Shown here one piece after another: positions 21,305-31,629 of a stretch of 64,000 bases of DNA. The first letter of the stretch is position 1, and the number at the start of each line of letters is the position of its first letter. The stretch is from Cyphellophora europaea CBS 101466. Taxonomy: Eukaryota; Ascomycota; Eurotiomycetes; Chaetothyriales; Cyphellophoraceae. The notes beneath the pieces were generated by a model, which saw only the letters and a list, made by a program, of their open reading frames with translations, did not search any database and was not told the origin of the DNA. The stretch is from the NCBI RefSeq assembly GCF_000365145.1, contig NW_008481809.1, positions 1,725,630 to 1,789,629 on the forward strand, in the 5' to 3' direction. The position numbers and the translations under genes are program-made.

Positions 21305-23128
21305 CTAGTTATCTCTCTCCTCTTTCTCTTTAGCCTTCTCACCAGCCTTGCGGACTGCTTCGCCGAGAGAACTGTAGGATGGCTTCTTCACACCGGCACG
21401 CAGAGGACCGACACCGGACGCGAATGAGGGAGTTTGCTGATCGCTAGCGGGTAACGGAGTGTTGGTCGCGATCATCAGGCTGAGCGAGTCCTCCAGAGAG
21501 TTGTTGCCAACAACAGACGTACGGCTAGCGTTGCTCGGAACTTTGCTCTGACGGCGTCTAAGTAATGTGGAAGGCGAGAAGCGACTAGTGGACTCGAAGC
21601 TGAGACGAGGCGAAGCTTCTTCTTGGCCTTGATTGGTGGCAAGAGAATCAGAAGAGTCCTTGCGAGCTCGACGGAGAGCATTGCGAACAGTCTCGCGGAA
21701 ACCGCTGCGGGGTCGGGCGGTATGTGTGACTTTGACACCTTGGTTGGATTCCTCGCGATGGCTGCTTGCCGAGTCTTGAGTTGTCTTGCTGGTGGCTTCG
21801 TCATCATGGTAGGTGTTAGCTCCAGAGCCTCTGGTATCTTCATCCTTACGGTCTGGCTCTGCAACTGCGACCATTTTGCCCTTGCCTTTGCCTCTCTTCG
21901 CCTCCTCTTGATCCTCAGCGTCGTCATTCGGGTGACTCTCACCCATAGCAGCCGCAGGGATCTTGCCGAAGTAAGTGTCCCACTTGCTTGACTCTGCATC
22001 TTCGGGTTCGTAGAGACCCTCGGTGGAGCTGAGGAGAGAGGGATCAGAGGCCTCGCTGGCTTCAGGACGTGGGACGGGCTTGCGGAGACCAAGCTGCAGC
22101 ATATGTCTAGCATTTGCCACAGGACGATTCATGATCTCATGCATTGGTGGGGGAACCGGATTGGCCAAGACCTCATCGATACTGGGCATACCACGAAGTT
22201 GATAGTGAGGACGGCATCGCTGGCACACTCTGAAGTTGCAGCAAGGAATGATGTGGGATGTCGCGTTCTGTCCGGTGAGGGGAGCTCGCTCTGCAATTGG
22301 CACTTGTGCGCGCACATCGGCACTTGGTGAACTTGACAAGATGTCAAAGCGCTGGAGGTTTTGCAGGTGAGCCGGTAGACGTGAATCAGGCTCTGCGATC
22401 TCGTTTGTCTTGTCATAGCCAAAGACACGCTGAAGCTCAGCCCAATTGTAAGCTCGGCGCAATTCCTCATCGGGAGCAGTAGAAGACATGGTCGAGAATG
22501 TGGTGCTCGTAGGGAGGGTATTCATGCGCGAGAAGACGCTCGAACTTGCAGCAGTCGACTCTTGCTCAGCAGAGGACGCGGTAGTGGGTCTCGTGTCTGC
22601 ACCCAGGTCGGCGAGGATGGCACGCTGAACATCGAACTTTTGTTTGAGGAGCTTCTTGACTTGGTCGTGGGTGTACTGGCGACCCGCGATACCCTTAAGA
22701 ATTGGAGGATTGAGGAGAGGGACAGTGTCGAGCTGCTCGATTGAATAGTCACCTTCGTCAAGAAAGCTGACGACAGCTGGATCAAGAGAGGCGACCATGT
22801 TTGACAGAGTCGTGGCGGATGGTAGTATGGTGGTGACGATCTTTTGAGCGGGAATGTTGGCGAAGTCCGACTCGGGCAAGAAACCATCAGTATCAGCAGT
22901 GCATCTCCAGAACCAGCCAGCATCAGTCCCACTGCGATGGCAAAGAGAGCATTGGTAGCTTTTGAAGGGATCGTAGAGGCGGGTGAGTCGAGGGTGCATG
23001 CAATTCTTAGTCTGATCTCTGGATTCGGCTGGGACAGCGAAGACAGGAGGAGGGGCGGTTGCTGGTCCAGAGGAGAGCGGCGGCAGTAAAGGAGATGAAG
23101 AGTTAGGATCATGAGGTGACGACGACAT
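21305..23128 (-). CDS. Hypothetical fungal protein with two Cys clusters
   Basis: The frame opens at 23236, but I prefer the ATG at 23128 (M-S-S-S-P-H-D-P-N-S-S-S-P), because the preceding 36 codons do not look like protein; this gives 607 aa. An N-terminal Cys cluster (Y-Q-C-S-L-C-H-R-S-G-T-D-A-G-W-F-W-R-C, residues about 59-76) looks metal-binding. A second cluster lies near residue 300 (I-I-P-C-C-N-F-R-V-C-Q-R-C). Between and after them the chain is Ser/Glu-rich and largely disordered. The last 100 residues carry R-S-G-F-R-E-T-V-R-N-A-L-R-R-A-R-K and S-Y-S-S-L-G-E-A-V-R-K-A-G-E-K-A-K-E-K-E-E. A zinc-binding role is inference; I do not recognise the family. It is divergent from the Mpv17-type gene. 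Confidence 0.78.
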   Translation of the reverse strand: MSSSPHDPNSSSPLLPPLSSGPATAPPPVFAVPAESRDQTKNCMHPRLTRLYDPFKSYQCSLCHRSGTDAGWFWRCTADTDGFLPESDFANIPAQKIVTTILPSATTLSNMVASLDPAVVSFLDEGDYSIEQLDTVPLLNPPILKGIAGRQYTHDQVKKLLKQKFDVQRAILADLGADTRPTTASSAEQESTAASSSVFSRMNTLPTSTTFSTMSSTAPDEELRRAYNWAELQRVFGYDKTNEIAEPDSRLPAHLQNLQRFDILSSSPSADVRAQVPIAERAPLTGQNATSHIIPCCNFRVCQRCRPHYQLRGMPSIDEVLANPVPPPMHEIMNRPVANARHMLQLGLRKPVPRPEASEASDPSLLSSTEGLYEPEDAESSKWDTYFGKIPAAAMGESHPNDDAEDQEEAKRGKGKGKMVAVAEPDRKDEDTRGSGANTYHDDEATSKTTQDSASSHREESNQGVKVTHTARPRSGFRETVRNALRRARKDSSDSLATNQGQEEASPRLSFESTSRFSPSTLLRRRQSKVPSNASRTSVVGNNSLEDSLSLMIATNTPLPASDQQTPSFASGVGPLRAGVKKPSYSSLGEAVRKAGEKAKEKEERDN

Positions 23129-23949
23129 GATTGCGGCACAGGACTGGTACTTGCTAGAATCGGTATGTAAAGCAAAGATAATCACCGCGGTGTTGATGTT
23201 AATTTTGTTGAGTAGATCTTCGTGGGGTGCACACAAACAAGAAAGGTTATTGCTTTGAGACGGCAGTCACACTCACTTTGCACTTACTATGCACTCACCT
23301 TGCCCTTACAATCCCATCACACTCACCTAGCATATTTTGGGTCGCTCGAAAACTAAGACAGTAAAGGGAGGACATGCAGCAGTCCATCTCTCCCCTCCAG
23401 TCCACGGATTTCTGAGAGCATATCTTGACCATGTCATTGCAGCGTGACACGATCCAGTACGATACAATAAATGGAAAAAGCGATGAAAGGAGCAAGGCTG
23501 CGATGAGCGGGAGTCAGATAATGCGTCTTTGAGCTGTCTGAAGCACCGTAGCAGAGCTCGGCAGCTCTTGCCGTGTGAGCGGCAACTCGGTTCGACTTAT
23601 ACGGCGGACCTTTGTTGGTTGTTTGGGCGACCGCCGACGCCCATCTCTGAGAGATCAGCCTAGGTTGATTAGTCTCTTTAATCTAGACCTCTGCCCGATC
23701 TGCTGCCACATGCGACGCGTCAGTGGTACTTCTTCTGTCGCAAGCACTGTGTAAACGCATTCGCTGATTGTACGTGCCCCCATGAGCAGCTTCCTCTGTG
23801 GCATGAGCTCCAAGCACATGCTACTCCCCGCCAGCATATAGCCGAGCCGACGCATCAACACGCCGACTCTCGCTTACCACCTTCACGTTGCTAACTTGAT
23901 ATTCTGAGCAGACACCCTCACCGTCCCTGTCTTCACTCCTCTCGCCGTC
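23129..23949. promoter_or_regulatory. Divergent promoter region
   Basis: About 820 bp between two divergent starts. It includes a series of short near-repeats of ACTCAC and related words around 23268-23330. No RNA gene recognised. Confidence 0.4.
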
Positions 23950-24775
23950 ATGTCGGTCAAATTCCAAGAAGAAACTGTACGAGCCACGGCTCCCGTTGTG
24001 GGCCGTGATGAATCAACCGTGCACCGCATCGGCGAAGCCCTCACCGGCGGTCAATCCAACAAGGGCTACTTAGCCGCATACCTCAAGCAGCTACAGTCCA
24101 ACCCCCTACGCACCAAGATGCTCACCTCTGGCTCCCTCGCTGCCCTGCAAGAAGTTATCGCCAGCTGGCTTGCGCACGATCGCAGCAAGCACGGTCACTA
24201 CATCAGCTCGCGAGTTCCAAAGATGGCAGCCTATGGCGCATTCATTGGCGCGCCCATGGGCCATGTTTTGGTCGGTCTGCTACAACGTCTGTTTGCCAAC
24301 CGCACGAGCTTGAAAGCAAAGATCCTGCAGATCATTATCAGCAACCTGATCATTGCGCCCATCCAGAACAGCGTCTACCTCGCCAGCATGGCGGTGATCG
24401 CAGGCGCTCGTACCTGGCACCAAATCCGCGCCACTGTCCGCGCCGGCTTCATGCCCGTCATGAAGGTGTCGTGGATCGCGAGCCCCATCACACTGGCGTT
24501 CGCGCAGAAGTTCCTGCCCGAGCAGACGTGGGTGCCATTCTTCAACATTGTAGGCTTTGTCATTGGAACATACATCAATACGCACACCAAGAAGAAGCGA
24601 TTGGCAGCTTTGCGAAAGAAGGTAATACCCGCCCTATGATCGGCAGCCAGCTTCAGGCTCTGCTAGATGACCATTCGCTGACAAGAAATAGCACTACGGT
24701 GATCCCCGCTACAGCGACTCTCGCTACGATGAGAAGAGAAGCAGTGGCGGTCGTCCAGATGAGCCTCGTTACTAA
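23950..24775 (+). CDS. Mpv17/PMP22 family peroxisomal or mitochondrial membrane protein, 2 exons
   Basis: Exons 23950-24621 and 24692-24775 give 251 aa. The second exon replaces the short read-through end (V-I-P-A-L) with H-Y-G-D-P-R-Y and a Ser/Arg/Asp tail ending P-D-E-P-R-Y, as in fungal relatives. The core has about four membrane segments and the family blocks Y-L-K-Q-L-Q-S-N-P-L-R-T-K-M-L-T-S-G, Y-G-A-F-I-G-A-P-M-G-H and W-V-P-F-F-N-I-V-G-F. Members sit in peroxisomal or inner mitochondrial membranes and are thought to form channels or affect metabolite flux. Whether this is the PMP22-like or the Sym1-like branch cannot be decided by eye; the long N-terminus and the P-L-R-T-K-M-L-T-S-G block favour PMP22-like. 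Confidence 0.9.
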
Positions 24776-25713
24776 GAGATTGTCGGGTCCCATCTGTCAT
24801 TGCTGGCTTTTCGGTCATCCCTCAGAACAATCGATCAAATGGAGCAAATGGCGCGATCAACTCGGAGATGACGCAAAACGCGATTACATGGGGGCAGGAG
24901 CTGAAAGCCTGTGGTACTCTGATGCAGTCTCTAGGAACAGATCCAAGCGGGATCATTGCTGTTATCTATGCATGGCACGAGCAGACGTCGCGACGGCGGC
25001 AATGGAAGTTTCATTCCTTGCACAAGCGTGCTGCGAGCTGGAGTGGCGAGGAGGATGTGAATGGCCCGACAGCGAGCTTCGCCTACCTATATGTAAATTC
25101 AAACAATGAGATGACCAGAAATCGACTAATCTGAAATTATCTCGGCAACGAAAGCAAGCCTGTACCCAGCCATCGCTCTCCTGCGGCCTGCTCTCTGGCG
25201 TTGTTGTCGTGTTCATTTCGCGCGACCTCGTAAGCTTATCTCGCCTCACTTGCCTCTTTCGGCTACGCGTCAATATAGACGTCGAGCGTACTGCTATCGT
25301 TCGGGACTTCACTCTCGTGGCACCGTATATAAGGTAGTGACATTCGGCGGAGTGACGGAGCTCTCGTGCTCCGTGACTCTGTTTCTGACTGCTCTATGCC
25401 GTGAACTTCGGAGATTGGATATGCCTGTCGAAGGTGGGGATGGGGCAGGCGAGGTGACTTAGATGAGGCAACGTGCGGAACCCTTCCAGTCAAGCCCGTC
25501 ACACGATTCTCGCGGGAAAAAACATGCTGCCGAGGAGCAGAGACAGGGAACAGGAAGCAGAAAGCGAAGGATGGGTTCAGCAACTCTTTCATTCCGGGCT
25601 GTCCGGGCCGCCTCCCTAGGTCGGCATCAGTATGCTGCCACTTTTTTCTATCTACTCCCCCACTCCGCCCCGCTCCCTCCCTGGCGAGGTAGGTCCATGT
25701 CTAGGTCTCATCC
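24776..25713. other. Convergent intergenic region
   Basis: About 940 bp between converging genes. No coding or RNA feature recognised. Confidence 0.45.
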
Positions 25714-26562
25714 CTACCTTGCCGCCTCTTCTCCCCACTCCTCCCACTCCTCCCACTCCGCCTCGTCTCCCTGCACCATCTCTCTGGCCGTGACCCAGCC
25801 CTGGCCACCTCGCTCCAACTCTGCCTCCACAACCCCCCTTCCCTCCCCAACCACTTCCGCAACCTTCACCCCTTCAATCAACCCCACCATCCCCTCTCCA
25901 TCTCCGCCCAACATTCGCGCCACCATGGCTGCTTCATCTCCCCACACTCTCCACACTCGGGCGCCCTCGTCGACCCCTGCGTCAAACCACAGGAATCGTC
26001 CATCGAAGATCTGTACCAGCGCCTCTCGCTGTTCCCGCCAGGAAGCAGCGGGGACGCGCACCCGGCCTGCAGTGCCGTCGCTGTCGACAGCGAAGAAGCA
26101 CCGCGAGGTTGGGAGGTCTGAGGCCGCGAATGCCGCGGCGGCGGGGAAGATGTCTGGCCAGAAGACCATCGGAGGAGAGACGGCAGACAAGGGAGGAGCC
26201 GGGGCCGGAGCCGGAGCCGCAGTCGGAGCGGAAGAAGTCGCTGGAGTGATGGCCGGAGCGACAGGAAGTGCCAGAGGAGGAGGGGCGGTCGGAGGGGGAG
26301 CGGGAGCGGTGACACCACGGCGAGCAGCACGGCGAGCAGCACGGCGAGCGGCAGCGCGGGCGAAGTTGTTGGCTCTGCCCTGCGCGGGCGAGATGACCAG
26401 GCACCGACGCTCGCACTGGTCGGAGGTGGGCTCTTGCGCCCAGCGATGCTCTGCCACGAAGTGGCCGGTTCCCGAAAAGATGTAGTAATCTTTCGAGGAG
26501 AATAGGCAGCCTGGTTGCCAGCACTGCAGGTACCGGCCGTCAGCTCGGAGCTTTCGTCCCAT
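25714..26562 (-). CDS. Hypothetical protein with Ala/Arg and Pro/Ala low-complexity centre
   Basis: I start it at the ATG at 26562 (M-G-R-K-L-R-A-D-G-R-Y-L-Q-C-W), giving 282 aa; the frame is open further upstream but not protein-like there. Residues 1-60 are ordered, with several Cys, His and Trp (Y-L-Q-C-W-Q-P-G-C-L-F-S and C-E-R-R-C-L-V-I-S), possibly metal-binding. The middle is A-A-R-R repeats followed by a Pro/Ala linker, encoded by repeated GGCGAGCAGCAC-like units near 26318-26350. The end is an ordered Trp-containing domain (F-D-G-R-F-L-W-F-D-A-G-V-D-E-G-A-R-V-W-R-V-W) closing with a Glu/Trp repeat. The opposite strand is also open for over 1 kb, so strand choice rests on the N- and C-terminal composition. 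Confidence 0.55.
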   Translation of the reverse strand: MGRKLRADGRYLQCWQPGCLFSSKDYYIFSGTGHFVAEHRWAQEPTSDQCERRCLVISPAQGRANNFARAAARRAARRAARRGVTAPAPPPTAPPPLALPVAPAITPATSSAPTAAPAPAPAPPLSAVSPPMVFWPDIFPAAAAFAASDLPTSRCFFAVDSDGTAGRVRVPAASWREQREALVQIFDGRFLWFDAGVDEGARVWRVWGDEAAMVARMLGGDGEGMVGLIEGVKVAEVVGEGRGVVEAELERGGQGWVTAREMVQGDEAEWEEWEEWGEEAAR

Positions 26563-27634
26563 GGTGTTGGTCTGGTCTTTGTTTCGAATGGTCGAAGGTG
26601 AAGTGTTCTTGTGCTCTGGTGCACAGTTGTGGTGAGTTGTTCTTGTGAAGTTCAGAAAGTGACAACTGGCAATGTCAAAATGAGGTGGGACGCGCAGGTA
26701 GGCAGCGACCCGCAACCTCGCGTGTGAATAGGCTGGCCGTCTGCAGACATTCACTGCTGCAGGAAAATTTGCCACCAGCATGGCTGCCATGTCAGGAGGA
26801 GCCCAACTTCTGTTGAACTCCTCCCTTTGCCTGCGATACCATAGCCGCTGCCAGGTCTCCAGCCCCTCGACTATCTTCATTTATTTATAATGGAGCTCAT
26901 GATACCTTAGACGTGGTAGATTCCACAAGCCATGAATATTGACGCCGTTTGTTACTCCCGATTCCTCCTTTTTCCGATGGCTTTGTCAGCAACAACGGCT
27001 CACGACTTTGCTTGCAAAGGACCACAATGACGCTGGATGCGGTCAGCCCTTCGCTCGCGGCTCTCAATCCATAAGGGATACACTGTCCTCAGGGGGCAAG
27101 TAGGAAACAGAACCGAAGTGCCGTCCAGCCTTCGAAATCCGCACAAAACACTCCGCAATGATGTGAAGGCAATATTTGCTCGGTCCGTGGTCTCAATGTT
27201 CTCGCGGCCCCGTTCAAAGCAGCCAGCGTTAACCAGCGCATACTCAAGCCGAGTTGAGATGTCACCATAGACGATCTAGCAAGAGCAGGATTCTCCTAAC
27301 AGAATCTCCACCCCGTGGTTGCGAGAGCGGCGGGATGTTTGCGCCAGGCTCTGCTTGTCGTTGAGCAGTGAATATCGCAAGCTGTCTTGATGAAGAAGTC
27401 CTTTGTTGATCAGAAGATACAAGTCGATTCCTCATCTCGGCGTCAATGCCTCTCACCAGTTGCCGGCCGACGATCACAGGATACTGAGAGTTCTGGGAAG
27501 CATCAAAGGAGATGCCGAATACCAACAACGCAGGCGGCCAATGTGTTCACTCCCCCAAGCCGAAATACTTGGTTTTTGGCTTTCCACTCTTAACATCGAG
27601 TCGACGATGCGCTGTATAGCCGCGACTACGGTTC
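26563..27634. other. Gene-poor stretch upstream of the hypothetical gene
   Basis: About 1.1 kb holding the presumed promoter of the minus-strand gene. ORFs are short. Nothing recognised. Confidence 0.4.
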
Positions 27635-28310
27635 TCACTCCTGCCAGACGCTCAAGGCCGCAAGTTCACGGCTTGAGTGAGTGCTCATCGAATCAATAAG
27701 GCCTTTGCGTGGCTGCATTGCAGCTAAGGTTCGAGATGTAATTAATCGATCGAGATGCCAAACGCTTGCAGGTCCAGAACGAGAAAACACGAGATCACTT
27801 TGAATGAGGTGAGGATCGATCTCAGCGAGCTGCCGGAGGGCAAGAGGCTGTGATGAATCGAAGAGGCTGCTCTCTCCGATGACGTCCCACAACGTGACTC
27901 CCAGGCTCCAGGTGTCAGTCGGGTAATGCTTATCCGCAGTGGGAATCACTTCAGGTGTTCAAGCCGTCGATTGGATTGGCTTGCCGTTCTCCTGATCTCT
28001 CACCCAGCCAAGCCATTGTCTGTGATTTTGGCACTTCTCTTGACATCGAAGCTGGACAATTGTACAAGCCCCTGCCTTGAACTTGTGGAGGCCACGGGGG
28101 ACTATCTCCGGCTGGCAAATGATTACAGTGTGGAGGACTAAGCGACGGCCAGCATCGCCAATCTTCTGGAATCGAGAATGCACGAACCGCTTCCAACGGC
28201 GTGAGGCTTCCATGTGCTTATGAATTGCTGGAACGGCTTTCATAAACCTAGCAAGGGAATGCGCAGTCGACAAATAGTACGACGTATCCGGGGACCAAAG
28301 AGGCAGCAAC
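27635..28310 (-). pseudogene. Decayed protein-kinase-domain remnant
   Basis: Read on the minus strand, kinase landmarks follow in the right order but in different frames. A degraded catalytic-loop candidate (I-V-P-R-G-L-H in place of I-V-H-R-D-L-K) lies near 28078-28112. Next is K-I-T-D-N-G-L-A-G (D-N-G for D-F-G) at 28003-28029, followed at once by TGA. Then, in another frame, T-P-E-V-I-P (APE-like) at 27942-27959 runs into Y-P-T-D-T-W-S-L-G-V-T-L-W-D-V-I-G, a clear subdomain IX. The distances fit a kinase C-lobe. With the stop and the frame change, no intact gene is possible without further introns. The D-x-W-S-L-G-V block is convincing; the upstream motifs are weaker. The intact parent is unknown. 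Confidence 0.5.
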
Positions 28311-30717
28311 TCGCGTTGCTTATATTTGACGAGGGGCCGCCGCTACACGCTGGTAGGAGCAACCAAGCTTGAAACGTTGGTAGTGACGAGTAGCGGAGAA
28401 TTTCATCCGTGTAGGCGGCCTTGGTGCCATCAAGAGATTTGCCATACTGTCTATTTATGACATTCGTCGGCCCGATGGCAGGCATACCACGGAGAATGCG
28501 GACCTTCTCATCGCGGATATCCTCAGAAGGGAACGAAATGGGACGCTCTATGGCGAGGAGGGCCGAGATCTGCAGATGGTGGTTTTATCTAATATCGCAG
28601 ATGATGTCGAGCTCATCGGAGTATCCTCCGCGACCCTCGGATCCGAATTGCTGCTTGCAGATGTGAGGCTGTGCTTCTGCTGCGTAGCCAGAGCCCCGGC
28701 AGCATGTCATTAGAAGTCCAGAACATCCAACGATAGCAAGTCTTCCAATCCTCATGGTATGGGTAGCACCCGCTCCTGGATACCCATGAGCACCCTGCGG
28801 ATATTTGCGTACCTCTGGTATGCAGTATCCCATAAGATTGGAGTGCAGCTAAATGTTGTTGAAGATGTTGTGCAACTGCCATGCCGAGGAAGCGAGCACA
28901 ACTCTTGATTTTGTTAATGAACTTCTTCGATCGTCCAGTAGGTGTGTTGAATAGCAAGTTCCGGCATTCGCATGCCCGAGACGGAGGTTCAATTCTGGTA
29001 ACAGAATCCCGTGCCCAAGTCCGACACCAGAGTCTTGCGTCTGGTCTGGGTGCTAGGCGTTGACATGTGGCAGTCACGCCATCACGTCTCCATTGAGAGA
29101 TGATCCACCATTCCTCTGAAATCCAGCCAGCCATCCCTCCGGCAGGCTCGATGAGCATTCGGCACTCTTCTCAGGCGAGGATCGATTCAGTCTTCGTAAG
29201 GAAGGGATGGTCCGGGGGACTGCTCCACGGCACAGCGTTCCTCAGGGGGGGCCAGAAGATCATCTTCTTGGCGAAGTCGACGAAGAATTCGCGCTCCCTT
29301 CTCTTCCCTTCGGGAATTTCCAAGATTTGCATCCCCTGTGTAGGAAGCCTGACCATGTCGAGCTCCTGGGCTCACTTTTCTCGTTGGAATACATGACGGA
29401 GGATGAGCGCCTCTCGAGTAGCTCTTTCGGTGTTAAACCGTCAAATGCAGATTGCGGATCCTGGAAGATAGACCAGTCCAGGCTAACTGACCGTGCCCAG
29501 GCCACAGTATATAGACGACATGAATGGCCGAGCCGAACTGGTGGAGAGAACCTCAGAAGCTAGCACCGTTGTAGGACACTACCGGGTTGACTTTGTGGCT
29601 CATCATACACCAAAGCAGGGATTTCGAACTTTGAAATGTCACATCATTGTTCCGGATCTTAACCCAGCGAGTGCCAGACAGCCATCATACATGGCTGGTT
29701 TTATGGTAGACGTGGAAGGCTCTCGTGCGCTAATCTTGTCTTAAACGCAGCGATATCGTCATGAAGGTGCGAGTCGCCGTCACTGAAAAACAGCAAGCAC
29801 ACGATCATGACCTGGAACGACGTCCAGGCAGACCCAGTGTTCTCGAGCCAGCCACAACGCATGTCCGTTACGGTTCGCCCAACCGTCAAGCAGACCTTTG
29901 ATCTTTCGGAGCAGAATATAGCAAGTACTTTGCCATCGATCTCTGCCGGTAAAGAGAGGTCTGAACAGGTTGTTCATGGGACTGAGCCAATGGTAGGCAT
30001 CGATCATCGATGGATTCGTTCGTCACATTTTGTCGACAAAGGAAGCCTGCGGTAGCGAAGTGTACGGTGCGTACTTGAAGATCGTCAGCAGTCGTTGAGA
30101 GCACCACAAGATGGAAGCATCCGCAAAAGCTATGGGTCGCTCTACTCACTGACATTGGTAGGCCCCCAGCATAAACTGGTTGTCTCAAGATGATCGGTGG
30201 AGTATGCAGCTATAAATAGGTCGGCTGGCTCCAAAAGGATGGATACCGGTGTGCGGCGCTGGAAGATTATCTTCAGAGGTTAGAAGAAGTTGAAAGAAGA
30301 AGGGAACGCCACTTTGCTAATAGAAGTTAGCCCAAATGGCTTTCGAAAAGGAAAGAAAAGAGTTTAAGCAGCAAAGCCCTTTGAAAGAGCCTGGCAAATT
30401 CTTTGACCTCAGGCAAGGGAAAGAACCTGCAGTTTAGAAAACAATCAGGTGCAGCCAAGTCAGGCCACAGCACTGTTGCAAGAGCATGATGCAAGAAGCA
30501 GAAGCTTCCGGCATACCAATGGGACTCGCTGCACGCGACAAGGCTCTTGAGAAGGGCCTGTACAACCACAGTCAGTGAAGCCTTTTCATTCTTGTCACTG
30601 GTTGGCAGTCACTTTCTTTTTCAGTCCTTCACAGCCCCTATGCTCCTCACTGGCCATTATCTCTACCGCCTAGCATCTCTTCTATCTTCCATCTCTCTCA
30701 ACTTTCAATCACAAACC
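28311..30717. other. Gene-poor stretch with scattered decayed coding sequence
   Basis: No intact gene seen in 2.4 kb. On the minus strand, protein-like fragments occur in changing frames: I-L-R-Y-S-S-L-P-T-F-Q-A-W-L-L near 28370, with an in-frame stop upstream near 28590; F-V-D-F-A-K-K-M-I-F-W-P-P-L near 29280; and I-L-L-R-K-I-K-G-L-L-D-G-W near 29910. They could belong to the same decayed locus as the kinase remnant. I cannot name a family. Confidence 0.35.
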
Positions 30718-31629
30718 ATGGCTGCCAAGAGACAAGCTCAATTTCTCGACGACAAGAGCGATGACTCCGATACCGAAAGCCATAACCTGAGAGTACAACT
30801 ACCAGAAACTCCATCCCCACGCCCCACTAAGCGCCGCAAGGTCAACCTCGATTCTCCTGAGACAACCTTGATTCGCAAGCGAGAGGAGTTCCTCGACCGC
30901 GAAAGCTCCAATATTGATGCCAATCCCTCTCCCGATGACATGGACGAGGAGGGGATGGGCCGCTCAAGCAAGCGTCTCAATACAAGCCACCCTATTTCCA
31001 CACCATCGCACCAGGAATTCCCCGCCTTCGATGAGATGAGAAGTTCAGATTCCCTCTCTGCTGCCCACCATACTGTGCTCGAAGAAGAGATGAGGGACTC
31101 GGAGACTTACTATTTGTCTGGAGGAGAAGATACATTTGCTCAAAGTTCTGAAGAAGGTGAGGGGTCAATTCAGGAAGATGTAAACCCAGGAAAGATGGTG
31201 CGAATCATGAAACCATATGGTGAGATCTGGGGCTTCGAGGACGACGATACACAGCCAGAAGACGAGGTCGCTGATGACGAAGATCCTGGGCTTGAAGACG
31301 AAGAGGGTCTGGTTGAGCTGTGGAGTGAGCGCGAGCAGAAGGTCTTCCTGGTTCTTGTCTGTGACTTTGGACGCAATTGGAGACGAATCCAGCCTTTCTT
31401 CCCTCACATGAGCGTGGAGGAGGTGAGTCCATGTCCTATCTTACATACTTTCACTGACAGTCCGTAGTTGAAAGCCCATTTCGATCATGTCGATGCTGAA
31501 CACCCGGACTACGGACTCTCTGAGGTGGCTGACGCCGCTGAGCAAGGCACACCAATCTTCTCACCGCGCACAACCCGTGGTCTCTTCGGTCATTTTGCGA
31601 AAGGCAGCGACCGCTTGGCTCTAATGTGA
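30718..31629 (+). CDS. Nuclear protein with SANT/Myb-like segment, 2 exons
   Basis: The frame opens at 30547, but the ATG at 30718 (M-A-A-K-R-Q-A-Q-F-L-D-D-K-S-D-D-S-D) is the natural start. Exons 30718-31422 and 31468-31629 give 288 aa. The first 190 residues are acidic and Ser/Pro-rich with a basic cluster (P-R-P-T-K-R-R-K-V), a likely nuclear localisation signal. Residues about 215-250 read W-S-E-R-E-Q-K-V-F-L-V-L-V-C-D-F-G-R-N-W-R-R-I-Q-P-F-F-P, followed across the intron by E-E-L-K-A-H-F-D-H-V. This spacing of aromatic residues fits one SANT/Myb repeat. DNA or histone binding is inference. The gene stands isolated between two gene-poor stretches. Confidence 0.72.

Noticed and set aside
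25463..26485. 340-codon plus-strand frame opposite the hypothetical minus gene
   Set aside because: Starts upstream in non-coding sequence and is Ser/Thr/Pro then Gly/Ala low complexity throughout; the minus strand has ordered, Trp/Cys-containing ends and a better start.
28021..28080. Plus-strand C-D-F-G-T-S reading resembling a kinase DFG motif
   Set aside because: Lies antisense to the better-supported minus-strand kinase remnant and has no other kinase motifs around it; treated as coincidence.
29615..29640. tRNA B-box-like word on the minus strand (GTTCGAAATCC)
   Set aside because: The flanking bases do not form a T-arm stem and no matching acceptor or anticodon arm is present.
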